A DNA stretch of 64,000 bases from Melastoma dodecandrum (Eukaryota > Streptophyta > Magnoliopsida > Myrtales > Melastomataceae), in NCBI GenBank assembly GCA_029817715.1, contig JARUPY010000605.1, positions 3,286,001-3,350,000 of the forward strand, given 5' to 3'. How positions within the stretch are numbered: the stretch's first letter is position 1; each line of letters opens with the position of its first letter. Below are positions 1-12,600 of the stretch, one piece after another. The notes beneath the pieces were generated by a model. It searched no databases. It worked only from the letters and a program-made list of their open reading frames with translations, and was not told the DNA's origin. The position numbers were made by a program, and so were the translations under genes.

Positions 1-878
1 CCCAATTATTATCAACTCTCCCCAAACCCCACAATACAAAAAAAAAACATTTCCCCTTTCATTCATTTATTTAAAAATAAATAAATAAATTGTGGGTTTT
101 TTTTTCCTTTGACCAATTTTCTCTCTTTTTGGTTCCATTCACAGGGGGTTTTGGGGTTTCCCTTGTAAAAGTTGCAGCCAAATAAACCAAAATATATATA
201 TATATACCTTTTTTTTTACTTCTTTTTTGTGATGTGAAAATTTTCATGGGGTGTTTTGGGTATCGTCGATGTCCTGAAAAAATCATCAGTTAATAGTTGA
301 AAAGAAAAGGTAAAGAAAGTGAAGACTTGAATATGTGAGGAAGAGAGCTCGTTGTCTGTCCACCACAACAGAAGTTCTAACTCCTCTAAACATTGAGTTG
401 GATCAAACTCATTTAATATATATTGCCACCCTTTTATTTAATATGGTTGTGAATGTGTGTGTCATCTGTTTGCTTGCACAACTCGAAGAACCTGACTGAC
501 AATCCACATGGGTCTTGTTTGTTTCTAAAGAAGTGAAGGCAAAGAGACTTCCCCCTCTTTCCTCTTAACCATTCCATTATATATTGTCCGCATGAAAAAG
601 CTGTAATAATAGTAAATTTTTATTACATGAAAAGGATGGTATTTTTTGTATATATTTTCAGTAAAAATTAAGAAGGGGAGAAAAAGGAGACACACACAGA
701 TCTGTCTGACCCACATCTCCCCAATCTCGTTATGTGTAAAATATTATTACATCATAGGCAATTTCCCATTTTTTTTCTGTTGTGGGTATTGATTGGGTGA
801 TATAAGTATTGGACAAATAACTAAGAAACTGTATGTTCCTCTCATCTGTCCTAGTCTTTCTTACCAAGAGAGAGAGAT
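1..878. other. Upstream region of the LONGIFOLIA-like gene, no gene seen
   Basis: AT-rich sequence with short TA and homopolymer runs, for example a TA run near 190-206. No reading frame here resembles a protein. It should hold the promoter and 5' leader of the gene starting at 879; a GA-rich stretch (869-877) lies just before the start codon. I cannot point to a definite TATA box. Confidence 0.5.
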
Positions 879-3800
879 ATGTCTGCAAGGATATTGTATT
901 CCTTGCCAGATGACAAGGCCGGTGGTGATGGTGGTGGAGGAGGAGGAGGAAGTAAGCACATTGGGTGCATGAATGGGATCTTCCAGCTCTTCGACCGTGG
1001 CCATTTCCTCCCGGGCGGTCGACGTTTTTCTGGGGGAGGCCGCAAGAGGCTCGCTGCAGGTCCGTGTCTAACTCTGCCCCGATTCCCGCTTCCAAAACTA
1101 GTGTTTTTAGTCATCTTTGTAATGGGATTTTTTTGTCTGTTTGTTTTGATTCCCTCGCAGGTCAAAATGAAAATTGTGGTGCGGAGGATGACGCGGTGTC
1201 GATTAAATCGTTGGTGAGTTGTGAGGAGGGGTTCGAGGATCGGTACCTACGGGAAAATTGCAGCTCTTTAGATGACGCGTGTGCTTGTGTGTGGATGCAG
1301 GGGAAGGTTTCGAAGCCTGGTGTGGTGAAGGAAAGACATAGGCTGTCCAAGGATTCGTCGAGGAGCTCGGCTTCGTCCTCGTGCAACTCGTCGAACTTCT
1401 CGTCGGTCGAAGAGAATAAGCCCGTTAGGATTGCGTCGGTGAATTCAGTGGAGAACGGGGCGAAGGACTTGCTGAGACTCCAGCAGTTGCGTGGTTTGAA
1501 GGATTCTGGGGAGATTCCTCGACCGAAATCTGCAGTGAGGACGAATGAGGATTCTCCAAGGCCCATTCTCCCGCCAAAGGTCACAAGGGAGAGGAACTCA
1601 GCTGCAAGCGAGTCGGTGAAGGACTTGAGGAGCCTCGACAGAACCCGGAATTTCATGGACAGTCCTCGGTTCTCTTACGACGGACAAGAATCAAGAGACG
1701 AGATTAAATCCCGTGCACTGAAACTTAAGGACCAGCCGAGGCATTCGCTAGACAGCAAGAGAAGCTCCCTATCATCGTTAACTCTGAAGGTTCAACAGCA
1801 GCAGGAATATACGGGTAGTTTCAAATGGCAGTCAACCGTCGTTGCCAAACTGATGGGTCTGGAGGCCAGTCCCGACGTGCAGATGAGCTCGAAGCCTCTA
1901 ATGGGACATCGTAGAAATAGCTCGGTCGATTCTTTGGACCTTCCTTCTGTTTCGTCGAGGACAGCCAACAACTGCACTCTTGAGGCTAACGCCGATTTAG
2001 TCGTGAGGTTGAAACCAAAGGCGGTCCATGTTCTCGATAAAGTCTCCATCACGGCTAAGGAGTCTCCATTACAGAGCCCGACCCTGTCGGTTTATGGCGA
2101 ATTGGAGAAGAGGTTGTGGCAGATTGAGTTCAAGAGATCTGGGAAAGATCTCAGAGCTCTCAAGCAGATACTCGAGGCAATGCAGAGGTACAAACAGCCA
2201 GAGGATGATACAAAGAAGATGCGCCAGGTAATTGCCAGAAAAATTAACATCGGCGAAACTGGATTTATGGCGAAGGTTGCCGGTCAGGGTGGTATGAAAT
2301 CTTCTCCTCCTATGACTTTTCATGAAGTCAGTAGGCCTACGCATCTCATCGCGGACATCGGACTTGACACAGGACGGATTCAGCCATCTGGAAACAGAAC
2401 ATCGGGTCTCCCCAAGATCCAGGTTTCAACCAAAATCAGGAGGAATGCTTCTGATCGACAGAGGACCGATGATCTTACTCCGAGGGCAAGTCCCAGACAG
2501 GCTCATTGCACGAGGAGAATCGGCGTCTCGACTTACAAGACAGAGGACCATCAACAAATCACTAAAGGCAACATCCCGGAGAGGAATTTTGGGGATTTGA
2601 GCCCCCGACCTCTGCGGAAGAAGCTTGAGCCAGTTCTTTTGCAGGACATATCCGATCGGCCAGGAAGACAACCAAGGCAATTGCAGTCCTCATGCAAAGC
2701 ACCAAAACCAAAAGTTCGTGGCGATCTCTGTGGCAGAAATTCAAGAAAACTGATCGAACAAAGCAATCGTACTTCGAGGCCGACCGATGATGATAACCGT
2801 ACCCTGGCATCTCGAGACGATGACAGAGAAGTTACAAGTCCCTGCGTTGCAAGAAACAAGCAGGCAGCTCAAGTATGTTCCATTTTCTACTTTATTAAGC
2901 CTAACTGCATTCTCTCTGTTAAACCAGCTAATTTGTATTTGCCTACCGGCTGAAGGCACTTTCTCGAAGGAAGGTTGACGAGGAGTCATCCAGTGAATCC
3001 GGGACGACTCTAGGGGAACAACCAAGTCCGGTGTCGGTCCTCGGTCCAAGTTACATGGAAGACGAATTGCCATCACCGTTGAAAGCCTTCAGAGGTAACT
3101 CCTCTTGCTGAACCCAATAACTGTGACATTCCAAAAGATCTCGGTGCCTCTACGGAACCACACAGTTCACAAAAGTAAATTAGTCTTTTGATTATGGTTG
3201 CAGAAGAGGTATACCCGAAGAGCTTTCACAGAAAAGATCAGGGTTTGCACGATTCGGAAGACTTGTTTCCCGGCGAGAAGCATTATCAAGTGGCCAGAAA
3301 GGCTCAAGCTGAGAACACGTACATGGACAATACATATATTTTGCAGACACTTCCATCATCTGGGCTGCTCGGAAACCCAGACACTGGAAACTTGATGACT
3401 ATCCGGTACCAACCGTCAGGCACCATTATGACTAACCTATTCAGCACCCTAGGACACGACAAGCAACACGACTATCTTCAGCCGGAGGAGGTTTTGAGTG
3501 AAGGGTTCTTGGACCTGTCACAGTCAAAGAGCGGAGAGAGAATCCAGAGAAAGCTTCTGTTTGACGTCATCGATGAGATACTGGTCGAGAAGCTAACGTC
3601 CAACAGCCATGTAAACCGATTCTTGCCACATAGTCCGGCAGTTAAGAAAACAAGGCAAGAGCAGTTGCTGAAGGGATTACACTCTGAGATAGCCCATCTC
3701 CAAGTCTACAACAACTCCAAATGCAACACTGAGAATGAAGACGAGGACTTCATACAAACCATCTTGCAGAGGGATCTGGAGCGTGAATCCCATAGTTGGA

Positions 3801-4027
3801 AAGGGTTTTACGATGACTCTAGCATCATGCTGGATATCGAGAGGCTGATCTTCAAGGACTTGGTGACAGAAGTGGTGACGGACAATGCTGCAGTTATTCG
3901 TAGTAGTCTAACAAGCTACTGCAGCAGATCGCTGTTAAGTAGCTCATCTTCTGTTGTATATTCCGGGTCCTGTAAAGCTCTTGCCTCCTCTGAGGGATCA
4001 AAACGGGAAGGGGTCAGATTACGCTAA
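879..4027 (+). CDS. LNG: LONGIFOLIA-like (TRM family) microtubule/cell-elongation protein, 4 exons
   Basis: Predicted exons are 879-1059, 1161-2872, 2956-3094 and 3204-4027, with GT..AG introns of phases 1, 0 and 1; they give 951 residues. LONGIFOLIA1/2 (TRM2/TRM1) belong to the TON1-recruiting-motif family, act on cortical microtubules and promote longitudinal cell and organ elongation. Visible family signatures are the N-terminal MSARILYSLPDD followed by GCMNGIFQLFDRGHF (about residues 1-42), VAKLMGLEASP (about 285), SVYGELEKRLWQIEFKRSG (about 370-388) and the C-terminal DUF4378-like region with LLFDVIDEIL and MLDIERLIFKDLVTEVV (about 795-900). The start at 879 is chosen because MSA..GCMNGIFQ is the conserved family start; a longer in-frame reading from 965 runs through intron 1. 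The acceptor of intron 2 is the least certain, and 2971 would also keep frame. The protein is somewhat short between the conserved blocks compared with homologues. Confidence 0.9.
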
Positions 4028-5103
4028 CAGAAGAATTGAATAGCATCCTAAACAATGTATACTCATATATCTATAAGTTTTTCAGTACCACATGACATTC
4101 GGTAAACTTCTCGGAGTATGCACAATTCGGTTACACAACTCAGCATCGTTCTCATGACATCACATGTTGACCAAAACAAAGATAGATTCACCCTGTAAAT
4201 TCTTAACTAACTTATGCGTGCATTACTAACAAAGAAAGTCTTTAAAACAAGCCCGGCGAATGCATTGCATCCAAGGTTGCCCCCTTGTAGTCCAACATAA
4301 ACCTGAGATCATAGACTAATCACAACCCTGAGTGCTGGGGATACAACTGTGAGAGTCGATACGAGAACCCTTTAGATTGCGTCAACATAATGAAATAATT
4401 TCCCAGTAAAGCAGTAGCAACAAAAGTGTCCGGTGGGCATCTAAAACAACATTTATAATTTACCATTGTCTATCCCTGAAAGGAGCACAGTGCAGCACCT
4501 TTGCGTCCTTACAAGCCTCTGCACCAATACATGAACGAAATACCATAATATGGAAAACTACAATGTACAGGAGAAGAGCAGTAGCAGGAGAGTAGGCACC
4601 ACTAATCACTGTTAAACAAGTTCCTTGACTAATTGCAAGACATATCGAGTTCTATGGTGGAAAAAACTTCAATAACCTATGAGGTCACAATTCCAAAAAG
4701 ATGAATTGAATTGACACACTCTCCTTGTCAGCCGGAGTCCAATCCAGATGATTCTTAAATACAAGCATCAGGCAAGTGCTTAAGACAATGACTACGGATC
4801 AACACACCAGTGAAACAGCAACTTACTCGGAAGGTCAAAATTATCAAAGGCGTCCCCAATTTCCGTTCATCGAAATCAACCGCTACGAATACGCAGGACC
4901 ACATTAGCACGAAAAACACGTCAAAGCCAAGGTTGACGGGATTGATTTCGTATTAGTGATCAGAACGAACTAGACCGGATAATCACACTGACTGAGTCAA
5001 TTGCCAAATCAAGAACACAAACAAACCCTAAAGACGATAACAGACAATTAACAGATCACAGGAAGTTCTCAAAGCGAATGCCTGCCAAAATCATCCCACT
5101 TTT
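4028..5103. other. Convergent 3' region between two genes, no gene seen
   Basis: This separates the stop of the LONGIFOLIA-like gene (+) from the stop of the bS21-like gene (-). It should contain both 3' UTRs. No reading frame resembles a known protein and I see no repeat structure. Confidence 0.5.
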
Positions 5104-5427
5104 TCACCACTCAAGCCCTAACCTTGCTTTCTTGAGGAGGATGGTCTGGAGCTTGCGAGCAAGGTCCTGAGACCGGATCTTCCTCTCAAGGTTCTTACGC
5201 GCGAGCACCCGCCTCTCCGAGTTCTTCACGTGGAACCTCTGCTTCGCCTTGATCAGCCTCTCCACCCCGCTCCCCCGCATCTGCCTCTGCAAGAACGAAA
5301 GCGCACTCTCCAGGTTCCCTTCCTGAACCCTGGACCTTATCCCTCCAAATTGCTGGAGGTCGAACAGGGGAGTCGGACGCGGGGCGGCCGACCCGGCCAG
5401 TCCCCTCCTGACGGCGGCGGCGATCAT
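5104..5427 (-). CDS. Mitochondrial bS21-type small-subunit ribosomal protein
   Basis: This 107-residue single-exon reading is basic throughout. The middle and C-terminus carry the bS21 pattern: an N-L-E-x-A-L segment (NLESALSFLQRQMRGSG) followed by ERLIKAKQRFHVKNSERRVL and a helical Arg/Lys-rich tail (KNLERKIRSQDLARKLQ). bS21 sits on the small-subunit platform near the mRNA exit. The first ~25 residues (MIAAAVRRGLAGSAAPRP) are Ala/Arg-rich with no acidic residue, as expected of a mitochondrial presequence. I chose the ATG at 5425-5427 over the in-frame ATG at 5482-5484 because the extra residues are unlike a presequence and overlap the promoter-like motifs. The upstream TGGGCC cluster fits nuclear genes for organelle translation. 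A plastid location cannot be excluded. Confidence 0.8.
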   Translation of the reverse strand: MIAAAVRRGLAGSAAPRPTPLFDLQQFGGIRSRVQEGNLESALSFLQRQMRGSGVERLIKAKQRFHVKNSERRVLARKNLERKIRSQDLARKLQTILLKKARLGLEW

Positions 5428-5508
5428 GATCAGCGGCGGAGAGACGAGATGAGGACTGGAGGGGTGGGGCTTGGAAGTCCCCACCGGAAGGCAAATTTCT
5501 CATCCTTT

Positions 5509-5568
5509 TGGGCTGGTCCAAAATGGGCCTAATGTTATGGGCCTTAATGGGCCGAGAATATATGGGCC
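5509..5568. promoter_or_regulatory. Cluster of five site II (TGGGCY) elements
   Basis: Five TGGGCC/T hexamers start at 5509 (TGGGCT), 5524, 5538, 5548 and 5563 within 60 bp, just upstream of the bS21-like gene on the minus strand. Site II elements of this form are bound by TCP factors and are enriched in promoters of plant ribosomal-protein and mitochondrial-protein genes. The sequence and clustering are seen directly; the regulatory role is inferred. Confidence 0.7.
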
Positions 5569-5808
5569 TGTTATATGCTTCATGTTTGTGCACGCGGACG
5601 ACAACAAAGTCACCTGACGGCGATGCTCTTAACGCAGCTCTATTCGGGATGCTGGAAGTCGAGCCTATTGCCAACTGAATCACTTTGGTTAACGTTGTTT
5701 CGGTGGGGCAAATGTGTAGCGGCAAAAGTGTATGAATTCTTTTGTTGACATAATTCTAAATATCATCGACCGCGAGAGAAAGGTCATGGCTCTTGAAATT
5801 TCGCGAGG

Positions 5809-6573
5809 CTAGTTGCGAAACGGAAACTTGGGGATCCCATGGGGGAGACCGCCCATTGTTGGTTGCCTAACTTCATCTTCCGCAGGAGTGGCCGAAATGG
5901 AGTTGGGAAAAAGGGGCTGCGTTGCTGCTGCTGCCGGATGTTGGAAAACTACCTGTGAGATGCTGCCATCGTAGGAGTGAGGCCATTTGTCGTTCGATGG
6001 CCCCGAGGGATAGTCTAGCATGTGCCCGTTTCTGTCTTGCCTTTGCTCTCGGGACCCTTTTCTTGAGTCTTGACGGTGTTGCTGCTCATCACTTTGCTCC
6101 TGAGTTGTTGCCTCCTTCAAATCGCGCTTAGATGTGGGCCCAGAAGTTGTCAAAGTGATATCCCTTGAAGCTGACCACAACCTCGGATGATGAATGGAAT
6201 GGATAAGATTAGTCCCCGGTACTGCAGGAAGGGGCGGGAGTTCGTCGATCTCGTGTTTCACGGCATCGAGTAACCAATCCACGACCTTGCTCGGCTGACT
6301 GAGCCCTAGCCTATCCTGAAGATCATACAACTGAATGGCGGTCGGCACCGAGAGCCTCACCCTCCGATCCCTTAACCCTTTGACGGTGCTCACCTTGCTG
6401 TGCCGGTCCTTCCCTCCGAACACCCTAGACACCCGAACAATCCTCGGGTTCAGAGACCTAATCCACGACTTTGAGCCAGAAGACGAAGTCTCCATCATCA
6501 TCTTCCCATGGCTTGAGGCCAACTCTTTGCCTTTCCGGGAAGGTTCGGCTTCTTCTACCTCTTTGTCCATCAC
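5809..6573 (-). CDS. TCP13: CIN-type (class II) TCP transcription factor, TCP5/13/17 clade
   Basis: This 254-residue, single-exon reading has a TCP domain at about residues 52-111: the basic part is [20 protein letters not shown], then helix I ([16 protein letters not shown]), a loop and helix II ([17 protein letters not shown]). Class II TCPs bind GGNCCC-type sites and control leaf cell proliferation and differentiation. The short basic region and the [29 protein letters not shown] core (positions 66-90) place it with TCP5/TCP13/TCP17. Members of that clade lack a miR319 site, and I see none. After the domain the protein is low-complexity (Gln/Asp/Ser/His) and ends KFPFRN. It is shorter than Arabidopsis TCP13 (about 355 residues) and near TCP17 in length. 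The symbol follows the TCP13-RPK2-LNG2 gene order in Arabidopsis, so the clade is sure and the exact orthologue is inferred. Confidence 0.87.
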   Translation of the reverse strand: MMDKEVEEAEPSRKGKELASSHGKMMMETSSSGSKSWIRSLNPRIVRVSRVFGGKDRHSKVSTVKGLRDRRVRLSVPTAIQLYDLQDRLGLSQPSKVVDWLLDAVKHEIDELPPLPAVPGTNLIHSIHHPRLWSASRDITLTTSGPTSKRDLKEATTQEQSDEQQHRQDSRKGSREQRQDRNGHMLDYPSGPSNDKWPHSYDGSISQVVFQHPAAAATQPLFPNSISATPAEDEVRQPTMGGLPHGIPKFPFRN

Positions 6574-6609
6574 ACCTCACTCGTCTCCCCGGAAACTCTA
6601 AACTCTTCA

Positions 6610-6691
6610 CTAGAAACAAAACAGGAGAAAATCTCTACAGTTTCTAACAGCAGAATTAATTCGATGAAATTTTTAGAAAATTCAAACTTAC
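6610..6691 (-). other. Possible 5' UTR intron of the TCP gene
   Basis: Reading the minus strand upstream of the TCP start, a strong donor (GTAAGT, 6686-6691) is followed 82 bases later by a pyrimidine-rich acceptor (TTTCTAG, ending at 6610). The TCP start codon lies about 37 bases further on. Inference only; cDNA would settle it. Confidence 0.35.
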
Positions 6692-9179
6692 GAGATCAAT
6701 CTCGTGTCGAAAAGGGTCCTCCTTACCGGCAGATGAGACTTCCCAACTTGTTGAATAGTTTGAAGAATGATAGAAACCCTTGAAATTAGGGTATTTTCCA
6801 CCAAGCTAAACGAATTCGATTTCGAAAGTCTTGAAGACGACAGAGAAGATGCTCATAATATTCAAACCAAGAATGTCATTGAAAGACAGCCGGTGGAAAA
6901 GCAGCGGCCAGGATCGAACCACGTGCCGGTGCTATGCCATGTATATTATCCTGACGTGACATAATACATCAATCAAATACTCTCGTAGTAATCACTTCAA
7001 TACTTTAGTCGACCATGAATTCTCCTTCATGTAGTAATTTCAAGAGGAGGTTGGGGGGGACCAAACAAATAAAATGAAAAAGTGATAGATTTCGATATGA
7101 AGCTTTAATCGACGTCTCTAGCCAAAAGTTCTTTTGCTTTTGAAGAAGAGACCGGAAACACAACAACAATGCCTTGGCGTGAGTATTTAGTCTCGGTATG
7201 ACAGAGACGCGAGATGGGCACGCTTCGACTCTCGTTCTACGGCCGAATCATTCGCGGCACCACCAAGGTTCAGGAAAAAAAGGGATGGATTTGTACACAG
7301 AAAAGATGGTGGCAAAAAGAAGCTGGATATCATCCCGAAATTTCGTGGCGTGATAACGAAGTCGTCGTGAATGAATCCTTTTCACAACGAAAGTGTTGTC
7401 ATATAGGGTGAGGGACCAAACTATGTGTTCATCCAATTATGAATGGAAAATCAAAAACGATAACAAAAAAAAAAAAGAGAAAAAACAACTGCCCATTTCG
7501 ATAAAAAAAGGACAATAAATAAAATAGAAAAGCATATAGGACCACATTTACTTTCCCTTTTTATGTGGATTTCAATATCCAACACAAATAAGAATTTCTC
7601 CCCTCGACTATAAATGTTTATTTCAAGATAAAAAAAAATTGATATTAAATGCGTAAGCATTTGTAAGTAATAATTAATTTAGTTTGAATTAGGTTTATTA
7701 AAATGGAAATAATTTTGCGTGAAGAAGGGGGATTTATTGTGTACAATGGTTGGAAATTATTGCCGGACATGTCAAAATCATGGAGGGGGGGAAGAAATGA
7801 TTGGTGGGAATGACTTCATCACCAACACTAACACCGGCGGGACGAGACTTTGCTCTTGACATAGCTGTTTTCTTGTAATGTTTTTGTTGATTGGCTGCCC
7901 ATGGTTGGCATCTGCTGGCTTTGGAGATGGTCCGATGTGGTGTTATGGAATAGAATCGCTCGTACATCCAATAAGCCTGAGAGCAGGTTATATGATTTTG
8001 TTACTTAATTGATCCATGGTACCCCTAGGTGGGTGTTCTTTCTTTCGGGTGGGATTGAGTTGGGGCCCTTTGTAACTCTTGCCATTTTTCCGCCTCCCTT
8101 ACTTTAATCCAATTATTAATTGACAAAAAAAGACAACAAAACAGAACATTGGACGATCATGCCCTGATTGCCCTAATTTAATTTTAGAAAAAAAAAACAA
8201 ATAAATTTATTTTTCTCAAATGTATGTCATGTTTTTGTTAACCCATCTAATATCCCCAAACAAATCCTTAAAATGGACTCAGCTATTGGGCCAACCATGA
8301 TACTTGGGCTTTAAGCCCATATCCGAAAAGCCCTTGCTGAAGAAAACGGCCCCATTTCCTTAAGTTCACATGTAGTCCTCCAGACATGGACACGCGTCGA
8401 TCGCCCACCTCCCGATCGATCCATTCACAACCAACCATTCCTCGAGAAATATTAAGAACTATACATAATATAGCGTGATTAGTCGTTAAGTGTATACGTG
8501 TTTCAACTTGAGGAGGATGGAGAAGCATGGCCGGAGTCTCCCGTGGGGTCGAGAGGGGCCGGAGGAGGAGGAGGGAGCTGGATTCGGATTTTAGTCGGAG
8601 TCGGGCTGCGGCTTCTCTTGGATTGTTGATGCGAAATTGTGTTCCCCGCGACACGTATCGAATTTTACGGAAAAACTGCTATGACAGACTCCTTTAATAG
8701 AGTACATCTTGGTGGATCGGCGATTGAATGTGGTGAAGGTGATGGTGGTTTCAGGATACTGGTTTATGACACTTTCAGGACGCTGCGGGAAGAGTAAGAG
8801 CAATAGACCAACTTAGCAAGATTTGGACTTATGGAGTTGATCGTGTCCTTCTCATTTTTTCTTTCTGTTTTTTATGTTCCAAAGATCTTACGGTTATGGT
8901 TATTCAGTAAGAGATGATCTAAAGATCGTATGCACAATTGAATCCCTATTTTATAGGAGCCATATACATCGGTTGATCTCTTTGGATTTGCTACTTGTCT
9001 TATTCTATTAACGTCATCAAACTGAGTCGCTCAGGAATGAGCCTGCTCGAGACATCATATATTCTCGAGCTACAGCAGACTACTTGAAGCTTACTCGAGA
9101 TGCGCTTCTCAAGTGACGTTTATTCTTGTTCGGGATGCACTCCTCAAGTAACGTTCATTCTGAGTCTTATCCTCCTCGA
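6692..9179. other. Intergenic region, no recognisable gene
   Basis: About 2.5 kb between the TCP gene and the NINJA-like fragment. Short open frames (for example 7214-7411 and 8283-8803) show no family resemblance, and base composition is typical of plant intergenic DNA. It is likely to hold the TCP promoter. The missing 5' part of the NINJA/AFP gene would be expected here, but I could not find an EAR-type LxLxL motif or an NLS block in frame. Confidence 0.45.
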
Positions 9180-9430
9180 TCCGTTGAAGATGGAGCTCAA
9201 AATTCACGTGTCAACAGGAGTGTCATCAGAATCTTATTGCCGCAGTTTCCTATTCAGGTGCCGGAAGGGCGGTGTGTTCAAGATGGTCTGCATATGCCAC
9301 GGTCAGTTCCTCTCCATTGCCGAGTTCGTGGAGCAAGCCAGCATCTTCGGGAGGGACCTCGTGTACCCCCCTCAAGCACCTTCTTGTATTCCCTTCTTCA
9401 TGGTGATTGACCCCAAATCTTTTCATCAAT
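9180..9430 (+). pseudogene. C-terminal fragment of a NINJA/AFP-family gene (AFP4/TMAC2-like)
   Basis: The frame running 9100-9465 contains LKMELKIHVSTG followed by FLFRCRKGGVFKMVCICHGQ and FLSIAEFVEQA. This matches in order the C-terminal domain of NINJA/ABI-five-binding proteins (family pattern: cVSTTG..pnG...GFLYRY.KGE..IVCVCHGSFL.PAEFVKHAGG). The diagnostic CxCHGxFLxxAEFV core is kept, but the HAGGxDVxHPLRHI continuation is lost. No N-terminal EAR motif, basic region or upstream exon was found. Its place between TCP13- and RPK2-like genes matches AFP4/TMAC2 (AT3G02140), a negative regulator of ABA signalling. I read it as a decaying remnant; a very divergent live gene is less likely but possible because the frame is still open. 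Confidence 0.6.
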
Positions 9431-9699
9431 GTAGTTCATATCTTCAGGCCAAGAACAATCATTGATTTAGTTATACAAGATGTTATTACAGGACATACGG
9501 CGTATAGATACTGAGGGACTGGACTAAGATAAGATACAAAGAATTTCAGACAACCCCAACATGAAAAAATTTCTTCCTTTAACAAGTAATTTTGGGGGGC
9601 AACAAATCCTAGGCGAGAGCAGGGACAAATCTAAACTACATACACTTGTGGGTGCGAAGAGTTTCGCGGCCAGGAGATGCTTGGCAGGGTAGCCGCTTG

Positions 9700-12600
9700 C
9701 TATCTGGCTGGGGGCTGAAGCTGCTTTAACCTATGGAGGACCTGTTTCATTGTGGGCCTTGTCGACAGGGAGTCGACTGTGCACACGACGGCCAAGTGCA
9801 GGACCTCGATTAGGTCGTCGTGGGGACCGACGTTCCATAGCCCAGCCATGAAAAACTCCTTTGCTCGGCCCTGCCGGAGGAGCATGCACGCCCACTGTAC
9901 GATGTTGAAACCATTCCCATAGGACGAGAAGGAAGGATCAAGGGCTTTCTTGTCCGACAGCAGCTCAAGGAGGACCACGCCATAGCTGTATACGTCGGCC
10001 TTGTCGGAGACGCGACAGGTCATGGCGTACTCTGGGGCAACGTATCCAAATGTCCCAGCTACACCAGTCGTTGCATGGGTCTCAGATGTCCCGAGAAGTC
10101 GTGCCAGGCCGAAATCGGAGAGGTATGCATTGTAGTCGTTGTCGAGGAGGATGTTGCTCGGCTTCACGTCGCGGTGCAGTACCCGGGGCACACATTTGCT
10201 GTGCAGGTACACGAGAGCTGACGCGACGTGAAGGGCGATCTTGTGCAGTACCCTCCAGTCGACAGGCCAATTTGATCTTTCTTGTATGAACCTTTCCAGA
10301 TTGCCGCCAGGCAAGTAGTTGTAGATTAAGAACATCTCAGTCTCGCTCGCATGGTAACCAATTAAAGTGACGAGGCTCTCGTGCTTCAGCTGTCCGAGGG
10401 TCTTGATTTCGGCATGAAATTGCTGGATCCCCTGGAACCGTCCGACTGCCAGCCTCTTTACGGCTACTAGAATTCCCGGAGCAACTTCTGCTTTATAAGT
10501 CGCGCCAAAACCTCCGCTGCCGATGCAGTTGCTGGCGTTGAAACCTCCTGTAGCGCACACAACGTCCTCGAACTCTAAACGGACGCCGATGTCATTGAAG
10601 ACGGTTAGCTCCTTCCTGACAGGTCCCAAGTTCAAGTTCCGTCGTCTGCTTCTGGTGTACACACACAGAACAATAAGCACGAGGAGGACCGAAACGATGG
10701 CCGCTGCAGAAGCTATGGAGGCAATCTCTATGGAACTGAAGCTGTGCCCAGGGTTTTGACTTCCCACCGGAGAGGCAGCATAATTCTGGGAATCAGCCCT
10801 CTGCAGATTCGTCGAAGGCGCAGCGAGATTGGAGCCACATGGCCGGGAGAAATTATTTCCAAGGATATCATTGCAGTTCAACAAGCTATCATTTGTGGGA
10901 AGAGGCCCGGATAGGTTATTCAACGACACATTGAACACCACCAGAGTCTTCGTATTCTTCAAATCGGATGGGAGGTGCCCAGAGAGACGGTTATTTTCTA
11001 ATAGAAGTGCCTTCAGATATCTCAACATCACGATATCATCGGGGATTTCTCCAGACAATGAATTAGACGAAAGATCCAACACTTCCAGATACTGCAACCT
11101 CCCCAGGCTAGTAGGGATGGAGCCATCCAACCCGTTACCAGCCAACGAGAGAAAAATCATGGCCTGCATATTACCGAGTGCAGAGGGAACAGGACCTTGC
11201 AGTGAATTCCAACTGACATCTAAGATGACCATGGAGGTGAGCTCGCCTAAACTCGAGGGAATAGTACCAGTAAGTTGATTATGAGATGCATCAAAGGCAA
11301 TCAGCGACTTGCAGGAACTTCCCAGCCCAGAGGGGATTGGACCGGACAGCCGGTTGCGGCTGATATTGACAAGAACACCGTCCCATGCACCACCACAATT
11401 CATCAGCAAGTTCGGAAGAATCGGCCCAGAAAGGTCATTATCTCCGGCAGAAAACACGTACATGGTTCTGCCTCCCATTCTTTCGGAGACCATCGGCAGG
11501 GAGTTCAAGGATCCGGTGAAGTTGTTCTGGCTGAAATCATGATATACAACGATGGTATCAACTGATGCAAGCGTAGAAGAAAGGGAATCGCCCAGAGAGC
11601 TATATGCATATGAAGACAGGTAAACAGCAGGGGAGTCGCCAGTTCCATCCAGGTGGTGAGGAGAGAGACAGATACTGCCGTTGATTTGGGGAAGCTGTCC
11701 GGATAACGCATTTCCGCTGATGTTAAACAATGTCATGCAAGGAATGTCCATTACCCAAGAGATCTCACCGTTAAGTCTGTTCGAGCTCAAATCGAAGAAT
11801 CGCAGATTCTTGCACTGATTTAATTGAGGCGGAACCTGCCCAATCAGTAGATTCTGCGCCAAGTTTACCACTTCCAAAGATTCACAGTTACCCCACCTAT
11901 CCGGGATTTTTCCTTTGAGGTTAGCCCTCGGTGCCCAGAGGATCCTCAGCTTTGGAAGGCTAGTGACTTCCGCTGGAAGCTCGCCCTGGTAATAATTGTA
12001 GTCATCATTCATGGTATAAAACTTAGACAGGATAACATCTCCCGTGGTATTCCACGGCTGAGTTGGATTGAGCATGTTTGATAGCACAAGAATGGACAGA
12101 TTCGCACAATTCCCCAATTCTGGTGGTACTGGGCCACTAAGAGTGTTCCTTGCCAGATCCAAAACTTCAAGCGACCTAAGCTGCCCAAGTTCAGCTGGAA
12201 TCCCCTCCTCCAACATGTTCGAGTAGACCAACAGTGAGCGAAGCCCCAGGCAGTTCCCAATGCTACTGGGGATTCTACCGCCCAAGAAGTTTCCTGACAA
12301 ATCCAAATGCTCAAGCTTCCCGCAGTTCTTACCAATCTCACTCGGGATAGATCCCATGAACTGATTAAAAGACAGGTACACTGCCCTAAGCTGACCTACA
12401 AACCCGGGCAAGGTTCCATTCAACGAGTTTCCGGCCAAATTCAGCACCTCCAAACTACCCAAACCAGATATCGTGCTTGGGATCTCCCCAGAGATTCCAT
12501 TAAACCCGAGATTGAGTACGCGTAGATTCCTTAGCCCGCCAATCTGGCCCGGCAACGTTCCACCAAAGGAGTTCCCCTCCAGATCAATCATCTCCAGCTT

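Noticed and set aside
965..2953. Long open frame of 662 codons read as a complete protein
   Set aside because: It reads through introns 1 and 2 of the LONGIFOLIA-like gene. The conserved N-terminus is in another frame from 879, and splicing at 1060-1160 joins them in frame.
8283..8803. Two overlapping minus-strand frames of 123 and 70 codons
   Set aside because: No recognisable motif, no supporting splice or start context, and composition like the surrounding intergenic DNA.
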